A DNA stretch of 64,000 nucleotides from Bifidobacterium colobi. GTDB lineage: Bacteria; Actinomycetota; Actinomycetes; Actinomycetales; Bifidobacteriaceae. Positions 1 through 8,148 of this stretch are shown here, piece after piece (the stretch's first letter is position 1; each line of letters begins with the position of its first letter). The position numbers and the translations under genes were made by a program. The stretch is taken from positions 496,001 to 560,000 of the forward strand of contig NZ_JAFEJU010000002.1 in the NCBI RefSeq assembly GCF_018555455.1, given 5' to 3'. The notes under the pieces are model-generated. The model was given only the letters and a program-made list of their open reading frames with translations, had not been told where the DNA came from and searched no databases.

Positions 1-2
1 AG

Positions 3-980
3 GTGCTTGCCGCATTACGGGAGCTTCAGGATGAGGATCCGCTGCTGCACGTGGTGTGGGTGGAGCGTTTGCAGGAAATCCATGTGCAGCTGATGGGCGC
101 CGTGCAGTTGGAAATCATTCAGCAGACGCTGGCCGAACGGTTCGGATTGGATGTTGCCTTCGGTGCGGGGTCGATTCTCTACCGGGAGACCATCACCGCG
201 TCGATTGAGGGCGTAGGACACTTCGAGCCGCTACGTCATTATGCGGAAGCGCATATTCTGCTGGAGCCGGGGGAGCCTGGCAGCGGCGTGCATGTGGCGT
301 CGGCGTTGAGCGAGAATGACTTGGATCGCAACTGGCAGCGTTTGATTCTTACGCATCTGACCGAACGCGAGCATTTGGGTGTGCTGATTGGCGCGCCGCT
401 GACCGATATCACGATGACGTTGGTGGCGGGCAAGGCGCATCTGAAGCATACGGAAGGCGGTGATTTCCGCCAAGCCACCTATCGCGCGATTCGACAGGGG
501 CTCATGGAAGCGCATGCCGGAGTCAGCGGCCATCCGGATATTCCGGTGGATGGGCGTCCGGATACCAGCGCTCCCGGCAATTGTCGGATTCTTGAACCTT
601 GGTATCGATTCCGTTTGGAAGTGCCGAGCGAGATGATTGGCCGTGCGATGAGTGATGTCCAGCGCATGTCCGGCACGTTCGACGCGCCGGCCGAGATGCA
701 CGATTACGCGGTGATTACCGGCGAGGCTCCGGTCTCCGAAATGCGCGATTATGCGATGGAAGTGAGCCAGTACACGCATGGTCGCGGTCGCTTCTCCGCC
801 ACTTTCGGCGGCTACCGGCCGTGCCATGATGAGGAGCGGGTGATTCGCGAAGCTCATTACGATCCGGAATCCGATGTGGATAACACTCCGGATTCCGTCT
901 TTTGCGCCCACGGTGCCGGCTATCCCGTCAAATGGTACAAAGTTCCCGAATTCAAGCATCTCGACTACGCGAGTGAATGA
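3..980 (+). CDS. TetM/TetW-like translational GTPase, C-terminal part (5' end outside window)
   Basis: The reading frame is open to the left edge, so the N-terminal GTPase domain lies outside the window; the GTG at position 3 is an internal codon. The visible 325 residues correspond to domains III to V of an EF-G-like factor. The tail motif VFCAHGAGYPVKW is typical of the ribosomal protection (TetM/TetO/TetW) branch rather than of EF-G itself. Proteins of that branch bind the ribosome and remove tetracycline. Many bifidobacteria carry chromosomal relatives, so resistance should not be assumed. No mobile element is visible beside it. Base composition resembles the neighbours, which argues against very recent transfer. 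Confidence 0.8.
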   Translation: MLAALRELQDEDPLLHVVWVERLQEIHVQLMGAVQLEIIQQTLAERFGLDVAFGAGSILYRETITASIEGVGHFEPLRHYAEAHILLEPGEPGSGVHVASALSENDLDRNWQRLILTHLTEREHLGVLIGAPLTDITMTLVAGKAHLKHTEGGDFRQATYRAIRQGLMEAHAGVSGHPDIPVDGRPDTSAPGNCRILEPWYRFRLEVPSEMIGRAMSDVQRMSGTFDAPAEMHDYAVITGEAPVSEMRDYAMEVSQYTHGRGRFSATFGGYRPCHDEERVIREAHYDPESDVDNTPDSVFCAHGAGYPVKWYKVPEFKHLDYASE

Positions 981-1070
981 CGGAGTGTTGTTTGGCCCCC
1001 CTCTGACGAGGTGGCTGGCAGCGAAGCTGACTGGGGGAGAGACAGCCGTTCAGCAGAGGTCATCCCACCT

Positions 1071-1721
1071 CTACCAAATCTTGGGGCGCACGAAATTATT
1101 CTCCTCCAGGAAACGCTGAATATCGCGCATCTCCGGCATATTAATGGAATGTGCCATACCGGGGTAGATCTGTTCGGTCAGCTTGCTGTGCGCGGCCCAG
1201 AAATCACTCATGGCCTGAACGTCGGCGGCCGGGAAAATATCATCGATGGCACCATGACCGTAGAAAACCGGGCGCTGCAGGGACGCAAGTTCGTCGTCAC
1301 CGGGCATTGCTCCCGGAGCAAGCCAACCGGAGCAGGAGACCGCGGCAGCATACCGGTCAGGATTGAGGCGCAGCATATGGCAGGCCAGCAGACCACCTTG
1401 CGAGAATCCCAATGCAACCACCGGGCGGGCGGCCGGAATATTGGCATTCACCCAATCGTCGATGGCTTGCGCAGCGTCGAGTGCCTGACAAGTTAGCGAC
1501 TCGCCTTCCGGCACGCCTTCGTGAGCCCAGTCGCCAAACCATGTGTATCCCATACCATAGGCGATCGGTGCCTGCAAACTGGCGTAATCCGATGAGCCTG
1601 CACCACAATAGTTCAGTAAATCAGGCAAATCATATTCATTGGAACCCCAGCCATGCAGCAGCAGGAACACGGGGGAGGAATCAGCACCCTGCAAACGGGT
1701 CAGCGCTTTGGTGATCTTCAT
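1071..1721 (-). CDS. alpha/beta-hydrolase, phospholipase/carboxylesterase type
   Basis: A 216-residue single-domain serine hydrolase of the carboxylesterase/dienelactone-hydrolase type. LLLHGWGSNEYDL near residue 21 forms the oxyanion-hole region. GFSQGG holds the nucleophile serine (GxSxG), the GHGAIDDIFP segment supplies the Asp, and GMAHSI supplies the His. There is no signal peptide, so it is probably cytoplasmic and acts on small esters. It is convergent with the TetM-like gene and divergent from the first metB-like gene, with which it shares a 156-bp intergenic region. The substrate cannot be told from sequence. Confidence 0.8.
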   Translation of the reverse strand: MKITKALTRLQGADSSPVFLLLHGWGSNEYDLPDLLNYCGAGSSDYASLQAPIAYGMGYTWFGDWAHEGVPEGESLTCQALDAAQAIDDWVNANIPAARPVVALGFSQGGLLACHMLRLNPDRYAAAVSCSGWLAPGAMPGDDELASLQRPVFYGHGAIDDIFPAADVQAMSDFWAAHSKLTEQIYPGMAHSINMPEMRDIQRFLEENNFVRPKIW

Positions 1722-1744
1722 GCCTCACCAGTGTAGTCGGCCAC

Positions 1745-1773
1745 ATAACCGCCTATAAGCAACCCATATAGCC
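1745..1773 (+). promoter_or_regulatory. putative sulfur-regulon operator, site A
   Basis: The site reads ATAACCGCCTATAAGC followed by AACCCATATAGCC and lies 105 bp upstream of the first metB-like gene. It aligns without gaps over 29 bp with the site at 19385-19413, and both continue with CACGCC. Related copies are at 4533-4561 and, inverted, at 9661-9689. All precede genes of sulfur or amino-acid metabolism. The binding protein is unknown and not obviously encoded in the window. Confidence 0.6.
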
Positions 1774-1877
1774 ACGCCGGTGACATACCGAGCCGTCCGC
1801 GTTATCGTCGTAATCGTGCCGCGTGGGGAGGGGCCTCACAAGCGGCTCGCGCTACAACGATTTAAAGGGGGTGCGCA

Positions 1878-3110
1878 ATGACCAGGTTCAACACTCAGCT
1901 CGTCCACGGACTGCCGGTGCAAGACAACAACACCGGAGCCGTGAACCCGCCGATCTACAACTCCACGACATATGCCTTCGAGAAGGTCGATGCGATGCCT
2001 CGCTACGATTATGCGCGCAGCGGCAATCCGACCCGTGAGTTTTTGGAACAGCAGATCGCACAGCTCGAGGAGGGTGTACGCGGATTCGCGTTCGCTTCCG
2101 GATTGGCTGCAATCCATGCCGTGCTGTCCATCTTCAAGCCGGGCGACCGCATTGTGGTGGGAGACAACATCTACGGTGGCTCCTACTCGCAGTTCCATGA
2201 GTTTTTCACCCGCTGGGGTCTGAGCTTCACTGCTGTGAACACTCAGGATTTGACCGCCTTGACTGAAGCAGTACAAGGCGATCCCGAGAACGGTATCGAG
2301 CCAGCAAAGGCCGTCTACTTTGAAACCATTACGAACCCACTGCTCAAGGTGAACGATGTGCGCGGCATCGCCGCGGTCGCCCACCGTTTCGGCGCGCTCG
2401 CCATCGTGGACAACACGTTCGTGACCCCATACCTGCAGAAGCCGCTCCAGCTTGGCGCGGATGTGGTGATCCACTCCGCCACCAAGTATTTGGCCGGCCA
2501 CTCGGATGTGAACGCGGGGCTCGTCGTAGTCTCCAGCGAGGATGTGGCGAACCGCATCTACTTCGCGCAGAACCGACTGGGTGGTGTGCTGCCTCCAGCG
2601 GAATGCGATGCGGTACGTCGTGGCATTCAGACCTTGGCGCTGCGCATGGATCGTCAGCAGGAGAACGCGCTCGCCGTCGCCCGGTACCTGCTGGTGCATC
2701 CGCTGGTCAAGCGCGTCAACTATCCGGGACTTCCCGGCGCCGGTGACCAGCGTCTGGCCGCCAAGGGGCTCAAAGGCGCCGGCGGCGTGCTGAGCTTTGA
2801 AGTGGTGCCCGGCGTGGATCCGGCGGACGTGCTGAACAACCTGCACGTTTTCCGTCTGGCTGTCTCACTGGGCGCCGTGGAAAGCCTCGCTGAGCTGCCG
2901 TGTCGTATGACGCATTTCGAATTGCCTCGTGAGGAACGTCTGAAGGTCGGCATCACCGATGAACTCGTGCGACTGTCCATCGGCATCGAGGATGAGGCTG
3001 ATCTGATTGAGGATCTGGGTCAGGCTTTCGATATTGCCTTTGAACGGTACGTCGCTCGTCATGCCGATGCCGATGTTTTCAGCCAGTTGACTTCTGGGGT
3101 GCTCGCCTGA
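1878..3110 (+). CDS. metB: cystathionine gamma-synthase/lyase-type PLP enzyme, copy 1
   Basis: A 410-residue Cys/Met metabolism PLP-dependent enzyme. The motif HSATKYLAGHSDV carries the PLP lysine at residue 203; RYDYARSGNPTR and DNTFVTPYLQKPL are further family signatures. Such enzymes perform gamma-replacement (cystathionine gamma-synthase) or elimination (cystathionine gamma-lyase) in transsulfuration between homoserine esters, cysteine and homocysteine. Sequence alone does not separate synthase from lyase. The ATG is preceded by AAAGGGGG. A closely similar copy follows 77 bp downstream, so this is a tandem duplication. A conserved operator-like motif lies upstream. Confidence 0.85.
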   Translation: MTRFNTQLVHGLPVQDNNTGAVNPPIYNSTTYAFEKVDAMPRYDYARSGNPTREFLEQQIAQLEEGVRGFAFASGLAAIHAVLSIFKPGDRIVVGDNIYGGSYSQFHEFFTRWGLSFTAVNTQDLTALTEAVQGDPENGIEPAKAVYFETITNPLLKVNDVRGIAAVAHRFGALAIVDNTFVTPYLQKPLQLGADVVIHSATKYLAGHSDVNAGLVVVSSEDVANRIYFAQNRLGGVLPPAECDAVRRGIQTLALRMDRQQENALAVARYLLVHPLVKRVNYPGLPGAGDQRLAAKGLKGAGGVLSFEVVPGVDPADVLNNLHVFRLAVSLGAVESLAELPCRMTHFELPREERLKVGITDELVRLSIGIEDEADLIEDLGQAFDIAFERYVARHADADVFSQLTSGVLA

Positions 3111-3187
3111 GTCTTTACGAGGCGGGACTTGATTCCGCCAGTGCAACGCCACGTCATTACACCAAAAAAGGAAGGGAATAGTAATTC

Positions 3188-4420
3188 ATGGCACGGTTCA
3201 ATACGCAGCTTGTTCACGGTTTGCCGGTGCATGACAACAACACGGGGGCGGTGAATCCGCCGATCTACAATTCGTCGACGTACACGTTCCCCTATGTGGG
3301 TGCCACGCCTCGCTACGATTACGCGCGCAGCGGCAATCCGACCCGTGATTTCCTGGAGCAGCAGATTGCGCAGCTGGAACACGGCACGCGTGGTTTTGCA
3401 TTCGCTTCCGGTCTGGCTGCTATCCATGCCGTGCTGTCGATCTTCCAGCCGGGCGACCGCATTGTGGCCGGCGACAACGTGTATGGTGGCAGCTATTCGC
3501 AACTGAACGATCACTTCACCCGGTGGGGGCTACGCCTGACCACGGTGAACACGGCCGGCGATCTCGACAAACTGGAACGTGCCATCAGCGGCAATGGTGA
3601 CACCGCTCCAGCCAAGGCCGTCTACTTCGAGACCATCACCAACCCGTTGCTGCAGGTCAATGACGTGAACCGTATCGCAGCCATCGCCCATAAGCATGGC
3701 GCATTGGTGATTGTGGACAACACGTTCGTGACCCCATACAACCAGCAGCCGTTGGATCTGGGCGCGGATGTGGTGCTGCATTCCGCCACCAAGTACTTAG
3801 CCGGTCACTCCGATGTGATTGCCGGATTAGTAGTGACCTCCAGCGAGGATCTTGCCAACCGCATCTACTTCGCACAGAACCGATTGGGCGGCATCCTGCC
3901 TCCGGCGGAATGCGATGCGGTGCGTCGCGGCATTCAGACTCTGGCGCTGCGCATGGATCGTCAACAGAAGAACGCCGCCGCCGTGGCGCAGTATCTGCTG
4001 AAGCATCCGCTGGTCAGCAAGGTCCACTACCCGGGCCTCGGACCGGAAGGCGAGCGTGAACTTGCCGCCAAGGGATTGAAGGGTGCCGGTGGCGTGCTGA
4101 GCTTCGAAGTCAAGGAAGGCGTCGACCCTGCGGTGGTGCTCAACAACCTCAAGGTCTTCCGCTTGGCCGTCTCGCTCGGCGCGGTGGAAAGCCTCGCTGA
4201 GTTGCCCGCTCAGATGACGCATTTCGAGATGCCGCGCGAGGAACGGTTGAAGGTCGGTATCACCGACGAGCTGATTCGACTCTCCATCGGCATTGAGGAT
4301 GTGGAAGATCTCATCGAGGATCTGGGCCAAGCCTTGGAGAAAGCCTATGAGAGTCTGCCCCAAGAACAGCAGCGGTCCATCGGTGCCATTGACCAGCAGA
4401 TTGACAATCTGTTGTCCTAG
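3188..4420 (+). CDS. cystathionine gamma-synthase/lyase-type PLP enzyme, copy 2
   Basis: A 410-residue paralogue of the preceding gene, very similar along its whole length, with the PLP lysine at residue 202 in HSATKYLAGHSDV. The two differ most in a middle region (around residues 115-140) and at the C-terminal tail, which here ends in a Gln-rich IGAIDQQIDNLLS. The start is preceded by AAGGAAGGGAATAG. The 77-bp gap to copy 1 contains no strong terminator, so the pair is probably co-transcribed. One copy may be the synthase and the other the lyase, or the pair may give dosage; this is inference. Confidence 0.85.
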   Translation: MARFNTQLVHGLPVHDNNTGAVNPPIYNSSTYTFPYVGATPRYDYARSGNPTRDFLEQQIAQLEHGTRGFAFASGLAAIHAVLSIFQPGDRIVAGDNVYGGSYSQLNDHFTRWGLRLTTVNTAGDLDKLERAISGNGDTAPAKAVYFETITNPLLQVNDVNRIAAIAHKHGALVIVDNTFVTPYNQQPLDLGADVVLHSATKYLAGHSDVIAGLVVTSSEDLANRIYFAQNRLGGILPPAECDAVRRGIQTLALRMDRQQKNAAAVAQYLLKHPLVSKVHYPGLGPEGERELAAKGLKGAGGVLSFEVKEGVDPAVVLNNLKVFRLAVSLGAVESLAELPAQMTHFEMPREERLKVGITDELIRLSIGIEDVEDLIEDLGQALEKAYESLPQEQQRSIGAIDQQIDNLLS

Positions 4421-4791
4421 CTGTCCTGAAACGATTCCATCACACGGTGAAATCACATTCGGCAATCATCGAAATCGACTGTGATTTTATAGCACAATGC
4501 GCGATGCGTCACACGACGTGTCGCGCATATTGTTACCCGCCATATAACGGGAATATATACCCTGCTATCGGATATACGGAACCCGAAAACGTTGAAATCT
4601 CGCGGTTTTGCGGGTTGCAGGAAGTAGTATGAAATTACTTCGCACGGAACATGAACCGTTGACGTTGCGCCACGGATTCGTCGAAGGCGGGAGTGCTGTC
4701 TGACTCCCGTGTATTACCAGATGAGAACCATTCCATAAGCAATCTGTTGGTTTACGCATTGAGGGAATGGCTCAGAGAGGGGTTGGGAGAA
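4421..4791. other. 371-bp intergenic region before the NitT/TauT operon
   Basis: No convincing gene. It holds an imperfect dyad just after the metB copies (AATCACA near 4451 and TGTGATT near 4480), a second dyad with arms GCGCGA/TCGCGC near 4500-4525, and the operator-like site B at 4533-4561. The reading frame of the lipoprotein gene is open upstream of its likely start. That extension lacks a signal-peptide character and was not accepted. Confidence 0.5.
4533..4561 (+). promoter_or_regulatory. putative sulfur-regulon operator, site B (weaker copy)
   Basis: The site reads TTACCCGCCATATAACG then GGAATATATACC. It matches site A with a one-base insertion after CCGCC, and keeps the TATA-rich half-sites and the final ACC/GCC. 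It lies about 230 bp upstream of the substrate-binding lipoprotein gene. It is the most divergent of the four copies. Confidence 0.4.
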
Positions 4792-5850
4792 ATGCTTACG
4801 AAGCATCGTCTCATTATGCAAGGTACCGCTATCTTTGGCGTACTGCTTACCGTACTGACTTTCGGTGGCTGTGGTGTGAGCACATCCGCGCCAAGCAGCA
4901 GCACCGGTAGCTCCAGTTCGAACACCGCCAGCGCCGATTACAAGTACGGCACTGTGGAATTCCCGAAGTCCAGCTCGCTGTGCAGCTCGCCGATCGGCAT
5001 TGCACTGGCCAAGGGCTTCTTCAAGGAGGAGGGCATCAACGCCAAGCTGGTGACCGCCGACACCGAAACCCGTAAGGTGGGTCTTGACACCGGTCGTTTC
5101 GCCGTGACCAACGGTGACTTCCAGTTCTTCCCGTCCATTGAAAACGGCGTGAAGACCAAGGTTGTGGGCGCACTGAACAAGGGCTGCATCAAGATTGCGG
5201 TCAAGAAGGGATCGCCGATCAAGACCGCTGAGGACTTGAAGGGCAAGACCATCGGCGTTGACGAGATCGGTGGCACGCCGTACGAAGCCGCCAACCTGTG
5301 GCTGGGCGACGCCGGCCTCAATGTGGATCAGAAGAACGGCGATGTGAAGTACCTGCCGTTCGATGATGCCAACCTTGAGTTCGAAGCCCTGCAGAACGGT
5401 CAGATCGATGCCGCGGCACTGTGGGACCCGCTGCCCACCATCCAGGAGCAGAAGGGCACCGTTGACATCATCTTCGACCTCGGTACCGATCCGAAGTTCG
5501 CCAAGCGCTTCTGCTGCTTCCTCTACGGTTCTGAAAAGATCATCAAGGAGAAGCCGGACGAGATGGCCGCCATCATTCGCGCACTCAACAAGGCTCGTGA
5601 CTACATCGCCCAGCATCCTGAGGAATCCGCGGATATCGTGATGCAGAACAAGTACTCCACGATCAACGACAAGGCGCTTATCGTCAAGCTGTTCAAGGAC
5701 TACGACTACGGCGTTCAGGACAACGAGGACGCTCAGATTCAGGATGACGTGCAGTTCTTCTCCGAAGGCTTGAAGAAGATCGGCTTCCTGAAGACCAACG
5801 ATCCTGACGCTTTCGCCAAGGAAGCCTACCAGAAGATCGATTTGAGCTGA
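4792..5850 (+). CDS. NitT/TauT-family ABC transporter substrate-binding lipoprotein
   Basis: A 352-residue secreted lipoprotein with a signal peptide (MLTKHRLIMQGTAIFGVLL) and a lipobox ending LTFGGCG. A Ser-rich linker is followed by an NMT1/SsuA-like periplasmic-binding fold (KSSSLCSSPIGIALAKGFF, GVDEIGGTPYEAANLWL). The family captures sulfonates, nitrate, taurine, pyrimidines or similar small solutes. The start at 4792 is preferred over an upstream in-frame start because it begins a proper signal peptide and has a purine-rich AGAGAGGGGTTGGGAGA upstream. Permease and ATPase genes follow. The placement between metB and metY genes, with a shared motif, suggests a sulfur-containing substrate (inference). 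Confidence 0.85.
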   Translation: MLTKHRLIMQGTAIFGVLLTVLTFGGCGVSTSAPSSSTGSSSSNTASADYKYGTVEFPKSSSLCSSPIGIALAKGFFKEEGINAKLVTADTETRKVGLDTGRFAVTNGDFQFFPSIENGVKTKVVGALNKGCIKIAVKKGSPIKTAEDLKGKTIGVDEIGGTPYEAANLWLGDAGLNVDQKNGDVKYLPFDDANLEFEALQNGQIDAAALWDPLPTIQEQKGTVDIIFDLGTDPKFAKRFCCFLYGSEKIIKEKPDEMAAIIRALNKARDYIAQHPEESADIVMQNKYSTINDKALIVKLFKDYDYGVQDNEDAQIQDDVQFFSEGLKKIGFLKTNDPDAFAKEAYQKIDLS

Positions 5851-5932
5851 GATGAGCCGAACGGTTCGGCAATAGCATGACGGTTGGCTCTGATGACCTG
5901 CCCGGTACTGGGCATAGGGAAATCAGGGCCTT

Positions 5933-5951
5933 CCGCCCTGACATTGCGGGA
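5933..5951 (+). terminator. short hairpin between binding protein and permease
   Basis: Arms TCAGGGC and GCCCTGA with a five-base loop. No U-run follows, so it is more likely an mRNA-stabilising or attenuating stem that keeps the binding protein more abundant than the permease. Confidence 0.3.
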
Positions 5952-6012
5952 CTGATGTTCGCGAGGAACATCGAGCACACCATTCGTTCGTTATTGGAAG
6001 GAAACAAGAACA

Positions 6013-7155
6013 ATGAGCAGTATCACAGCCGATGTGGTAAATCCCTCGGCATCGACGGTAAAGCTCGAATCACGGGAGGTGACGAAGCTGGAACCGTTGA
6101 ACTCAGTGGCGCTTGCCGTGGAGGAAGCCGGCGCGCAGGTCACGGCAACAAGCAAATCGAAGCAAACGGTGAGGACTGTGCCGTATCCATTGGTCGTGGC
6201 ATTCTCCGCTGCCGGATTCGTGATTGCAGCCATCGTCAATCTGGTGTTCCCACAAGTGGCACCAGTGGAATTCAAGCAAGGACAGATTTGGATTTTCCTA
6301 CTCAACGGTCAGGAAGCCTACCTGTTCCTGCTCGCGGCGCTCACGCTGCTGTATGTGATTATCGGCGTGGTCGACGCGCGTGACCCGCACGATGCCAGCC
6401 GGTTCCGTTACCGTGCACAATTCCGTTTCGCCGCAGGTCTTGCCTTGGCGCTGTGGGATGTGACCGGTACCAAACTGCAGGTGTTGCCGCAGCCGTTCTT
6501 CCCCGGCCCCTCGCAGGTGATGGAACCGTTCGTGACCGACGGTGCTTACGTGGCACTGAACACGTTCTACTCCGTTCGTCTGTTCGCGGCCGGCTTCGCA
6601 TCCGGCGTGGTGCTCGGCGTCTTGACCGGTGTGCTCATCGGCTGGTTCGCTCGCGCCTACTACTGGGTGTTCCCGGTGCTGAAAATCACCGGTGTGATTC
6701 CGGCCGTGGCATGGATGCCGTTCGCTTTGACGCTGATGCCGACTCCGTTCATCGCCGCAGTGTTCCTGCTGCTCATCTGCTCCTGGTTCCCGGTGGCGTT
6801 CCTCACGGCCCAGGGCATTCAGAGCACGCCGAAGATGCTGGTGGAAGCCTCGCGCACATTGGGCGCCAAAACGCCGTACATCCTCTTCCATGTGGCCATT
6901 CCTCATGCGATGCCGAGCATCTTCACCGGCATTGGCATGGCCAACAGCCTGTCGTTCCTGACCCTGGTCATCTCCGAAATGATGGGCCAGCCCGGTGGCC
7001 TCGGCTACTACATCGATCAGGCCAAGGCCTGGTCCGCATACAACGAGATTCTTGCCGCCATTGTGGTGATGGCCGTGCTGTTCTCCCTGATTATGAAACT
7101 TCTTGAAGTAGTGCGTGGCCGTGTGCTGCGCTGGCAGAAGGGATTGGTGAAATGA
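6013..7155 (+). CDS. ABC transporter permease, NitT/TauT type
   Basis: A 380-residue integral membrane protein. The C-terminal two thirds form the standard BPD_transp_1 permease domain with the EAA-like loop ASRTLGAKTPYILFHVAIPHAMPSI. It has about 110 extra N-terminal residues beyond the usual 250-270, including an Ala/Val-rich cytoplasmic leader and extra hydrophobic segments (VPYPLVVAFSAAGFVIAAIV, YLFLLAALTLLYVIIGVVD). The stop overlaps the start of the ATPase gene by four bases, indicating translational coupling. Confidence 0.85.
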   Translation: MSSITADVVNPSASTVKLESREVTKLEPLNSVALAVEEAGAQVTATSKSKQTVRTVPYPLVVAFSAAGFVIAAIVNLVFPQVAPVEFKQGQIWIFLLNGQEAYLFLLAALTLLYVIIGVVDARDPHDASRFRYRAQFRFAAGLALALWDVTGTKLQVLPQPFFPGPSQVMEPFVTDGAYVALNTFYSVRLFAAGFASGVVLGVLTGVLIGWFARAYYWVFPVLKITGVIPAVAWMPFALTLMPTPFIAAVFLLLICSWFPVAFLTAQGIQSTPKMLVEASRTLGAKTPYILFHVAIPHAMPSIFTGIGMANSLSFLTLVISEMMGQPGGLGYYIDQAKAWSAYNEILAAIVVMAVLFSLIMKLLEVVRGRVLRWQKGLVK

Positions 7156-7964
7156 GCGTTGCAACGGCAGCCGAACCGGAAGTCTCCCCGCAGGTTGCGC
7201 TAGGTGAGTCGATCATTTCCATCAAACATATCGAACGTGATTTCGTCGGTGATGATGGCAGTGTGACGCAAGCACTTTCGGATGTGAACCTTGATATACG
7301 CAAAGGCGAACTGATTTCCATCATCGGTCCTTCAGGCTGCGGCAAAACCACTCTGCTGCGTCTGATCTCCGGATTGGATAAGCCACAGCGCGGCGAAGTA
7401 ACCTTCAAAGGCCATGAGATCGAGGGACCGAACCCGGAACGCGGCTATGTGTTCCAACAGGGCAGTCTCTTCCCTTGGCTGACCGTGGAAGAGAACATTG
7501 CGTTCGGCTTGAAAGCGCAGGGCAAGTACAAGGAACATAAGGATGAGGTGGGCGAATACCTGAACAAGGTGGGGCTCGCTGGATTCGAAAAATCGTATCC
7601 GCATCAGATTTCCGGTGGTATGGCGCAGCGAGTGGCCATCGCTCGTGCGCTGATCGACCATCCGGAAGTACTGTTACTTGACGAGCCGATGGGTGCGTTG
7701 GATTCCTTCACCCGCGCGGATTTGCAGGACCGTCTGTTGGATTTGTGGGAGAAATACCACATGACGATGATTCTGGTGACGCATGACGTGGATGAGGCGA
7801 TTTATCTGGGCAATCGTGTGGTCATTATGACGCCACGCCCAGGCCGCATCAAAGAGATTGTGCCGATCAATCTTGCCCATCGCGATCGCGTATCCGACGA
7901 CTTCACCGCCTACCGCAAGCAGCTGCTCACCAAGCTGCATTTCAACGTGCACGATCACGACTGA
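7152..7964 (+). CDS. ABC transporter ATP-binding protein, NitT/TauT type
   Basis: A 270-residue nucleotide-binding domain. Walker A is GPSGCGKTT, the Q-loop region is VFQQGSLFPW, the signature is ISGGMAQRVAIARAL (slightly degenerate) and Walker B is VLLLDEPMGALD. The switch His lies in ILVTHDVDEAIYL, the SsuB/TauB-like form. It forms one operon with the lipoprotein and permease genes and overlaps the permease by four bases. A strong terminator follows at 7984. Confidence 0.9.
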   Translation: MSVATAAEPEVSPQVALGESIISIKHIERDFVGDDGSVTQALSDVNLDIRKGELISIIGPSGCGKTTLLRLISGLDKPQRGEVTFKGHEIEGPNPERGYVFQQGSLFPWLTVEENIAFGLKAQGKYKEHKDEVGEYLNKVGLAGFEKSYPHQISGGMAQRVAIARALIDHPEVLLLDEPMGALDSFTRADLQDRLLDLWEKYHMTMILVTHDVDEAIYLGNRVVIMTPRPGRIKEIVPINLAHRDRVSDDFTAYRKQLLTKLHFNVHDHD

Positions 7965-7983
7965 TTGATGCGCCTCCTATTCA

Positions 7984-8021
7984 CAGGAATGGCTCCTCTC
8001 GATTGAGAGGAGCCATTCCTG
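7984..8021 (+). terminator. intrinsic terminator of the NitT/TauT operon
   Basis: A perfect 17-bp stem (CAGGAATGGCTCCTCTC and its complement) with a GATT loop, followed by GTTTGTC. It ends the operon read from the left. Confidence 0.75.
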
Positions 8022-8081
8022 TTTGTCATGGTTTGTGTTGTGCACTCAATGATTGTGCGCTGTGATTGTGCGCTGAAGGCA

Positions 8082-8118
8082 TAAGAAAAAGGACGATTGC
8101 GTATCGTCCTTTTTCTTA
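8082..8118. terminator. bidirectional intrinsic terminator
   Basis: A perfect 16-bp stem TAAGAAAAAGGACGAT / ATCGTCCTTTTTCTTA with a five-base loop. The A-run and T-run flank the GC part on both strands. It lies just downstream of metY, which is read leftward, and can also stop rightward transcripts. Confidence 0.8.
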
Positions 8119-8148
8119 CAACAGTTCCGCTGCGGTCAGTGAGCAGTA

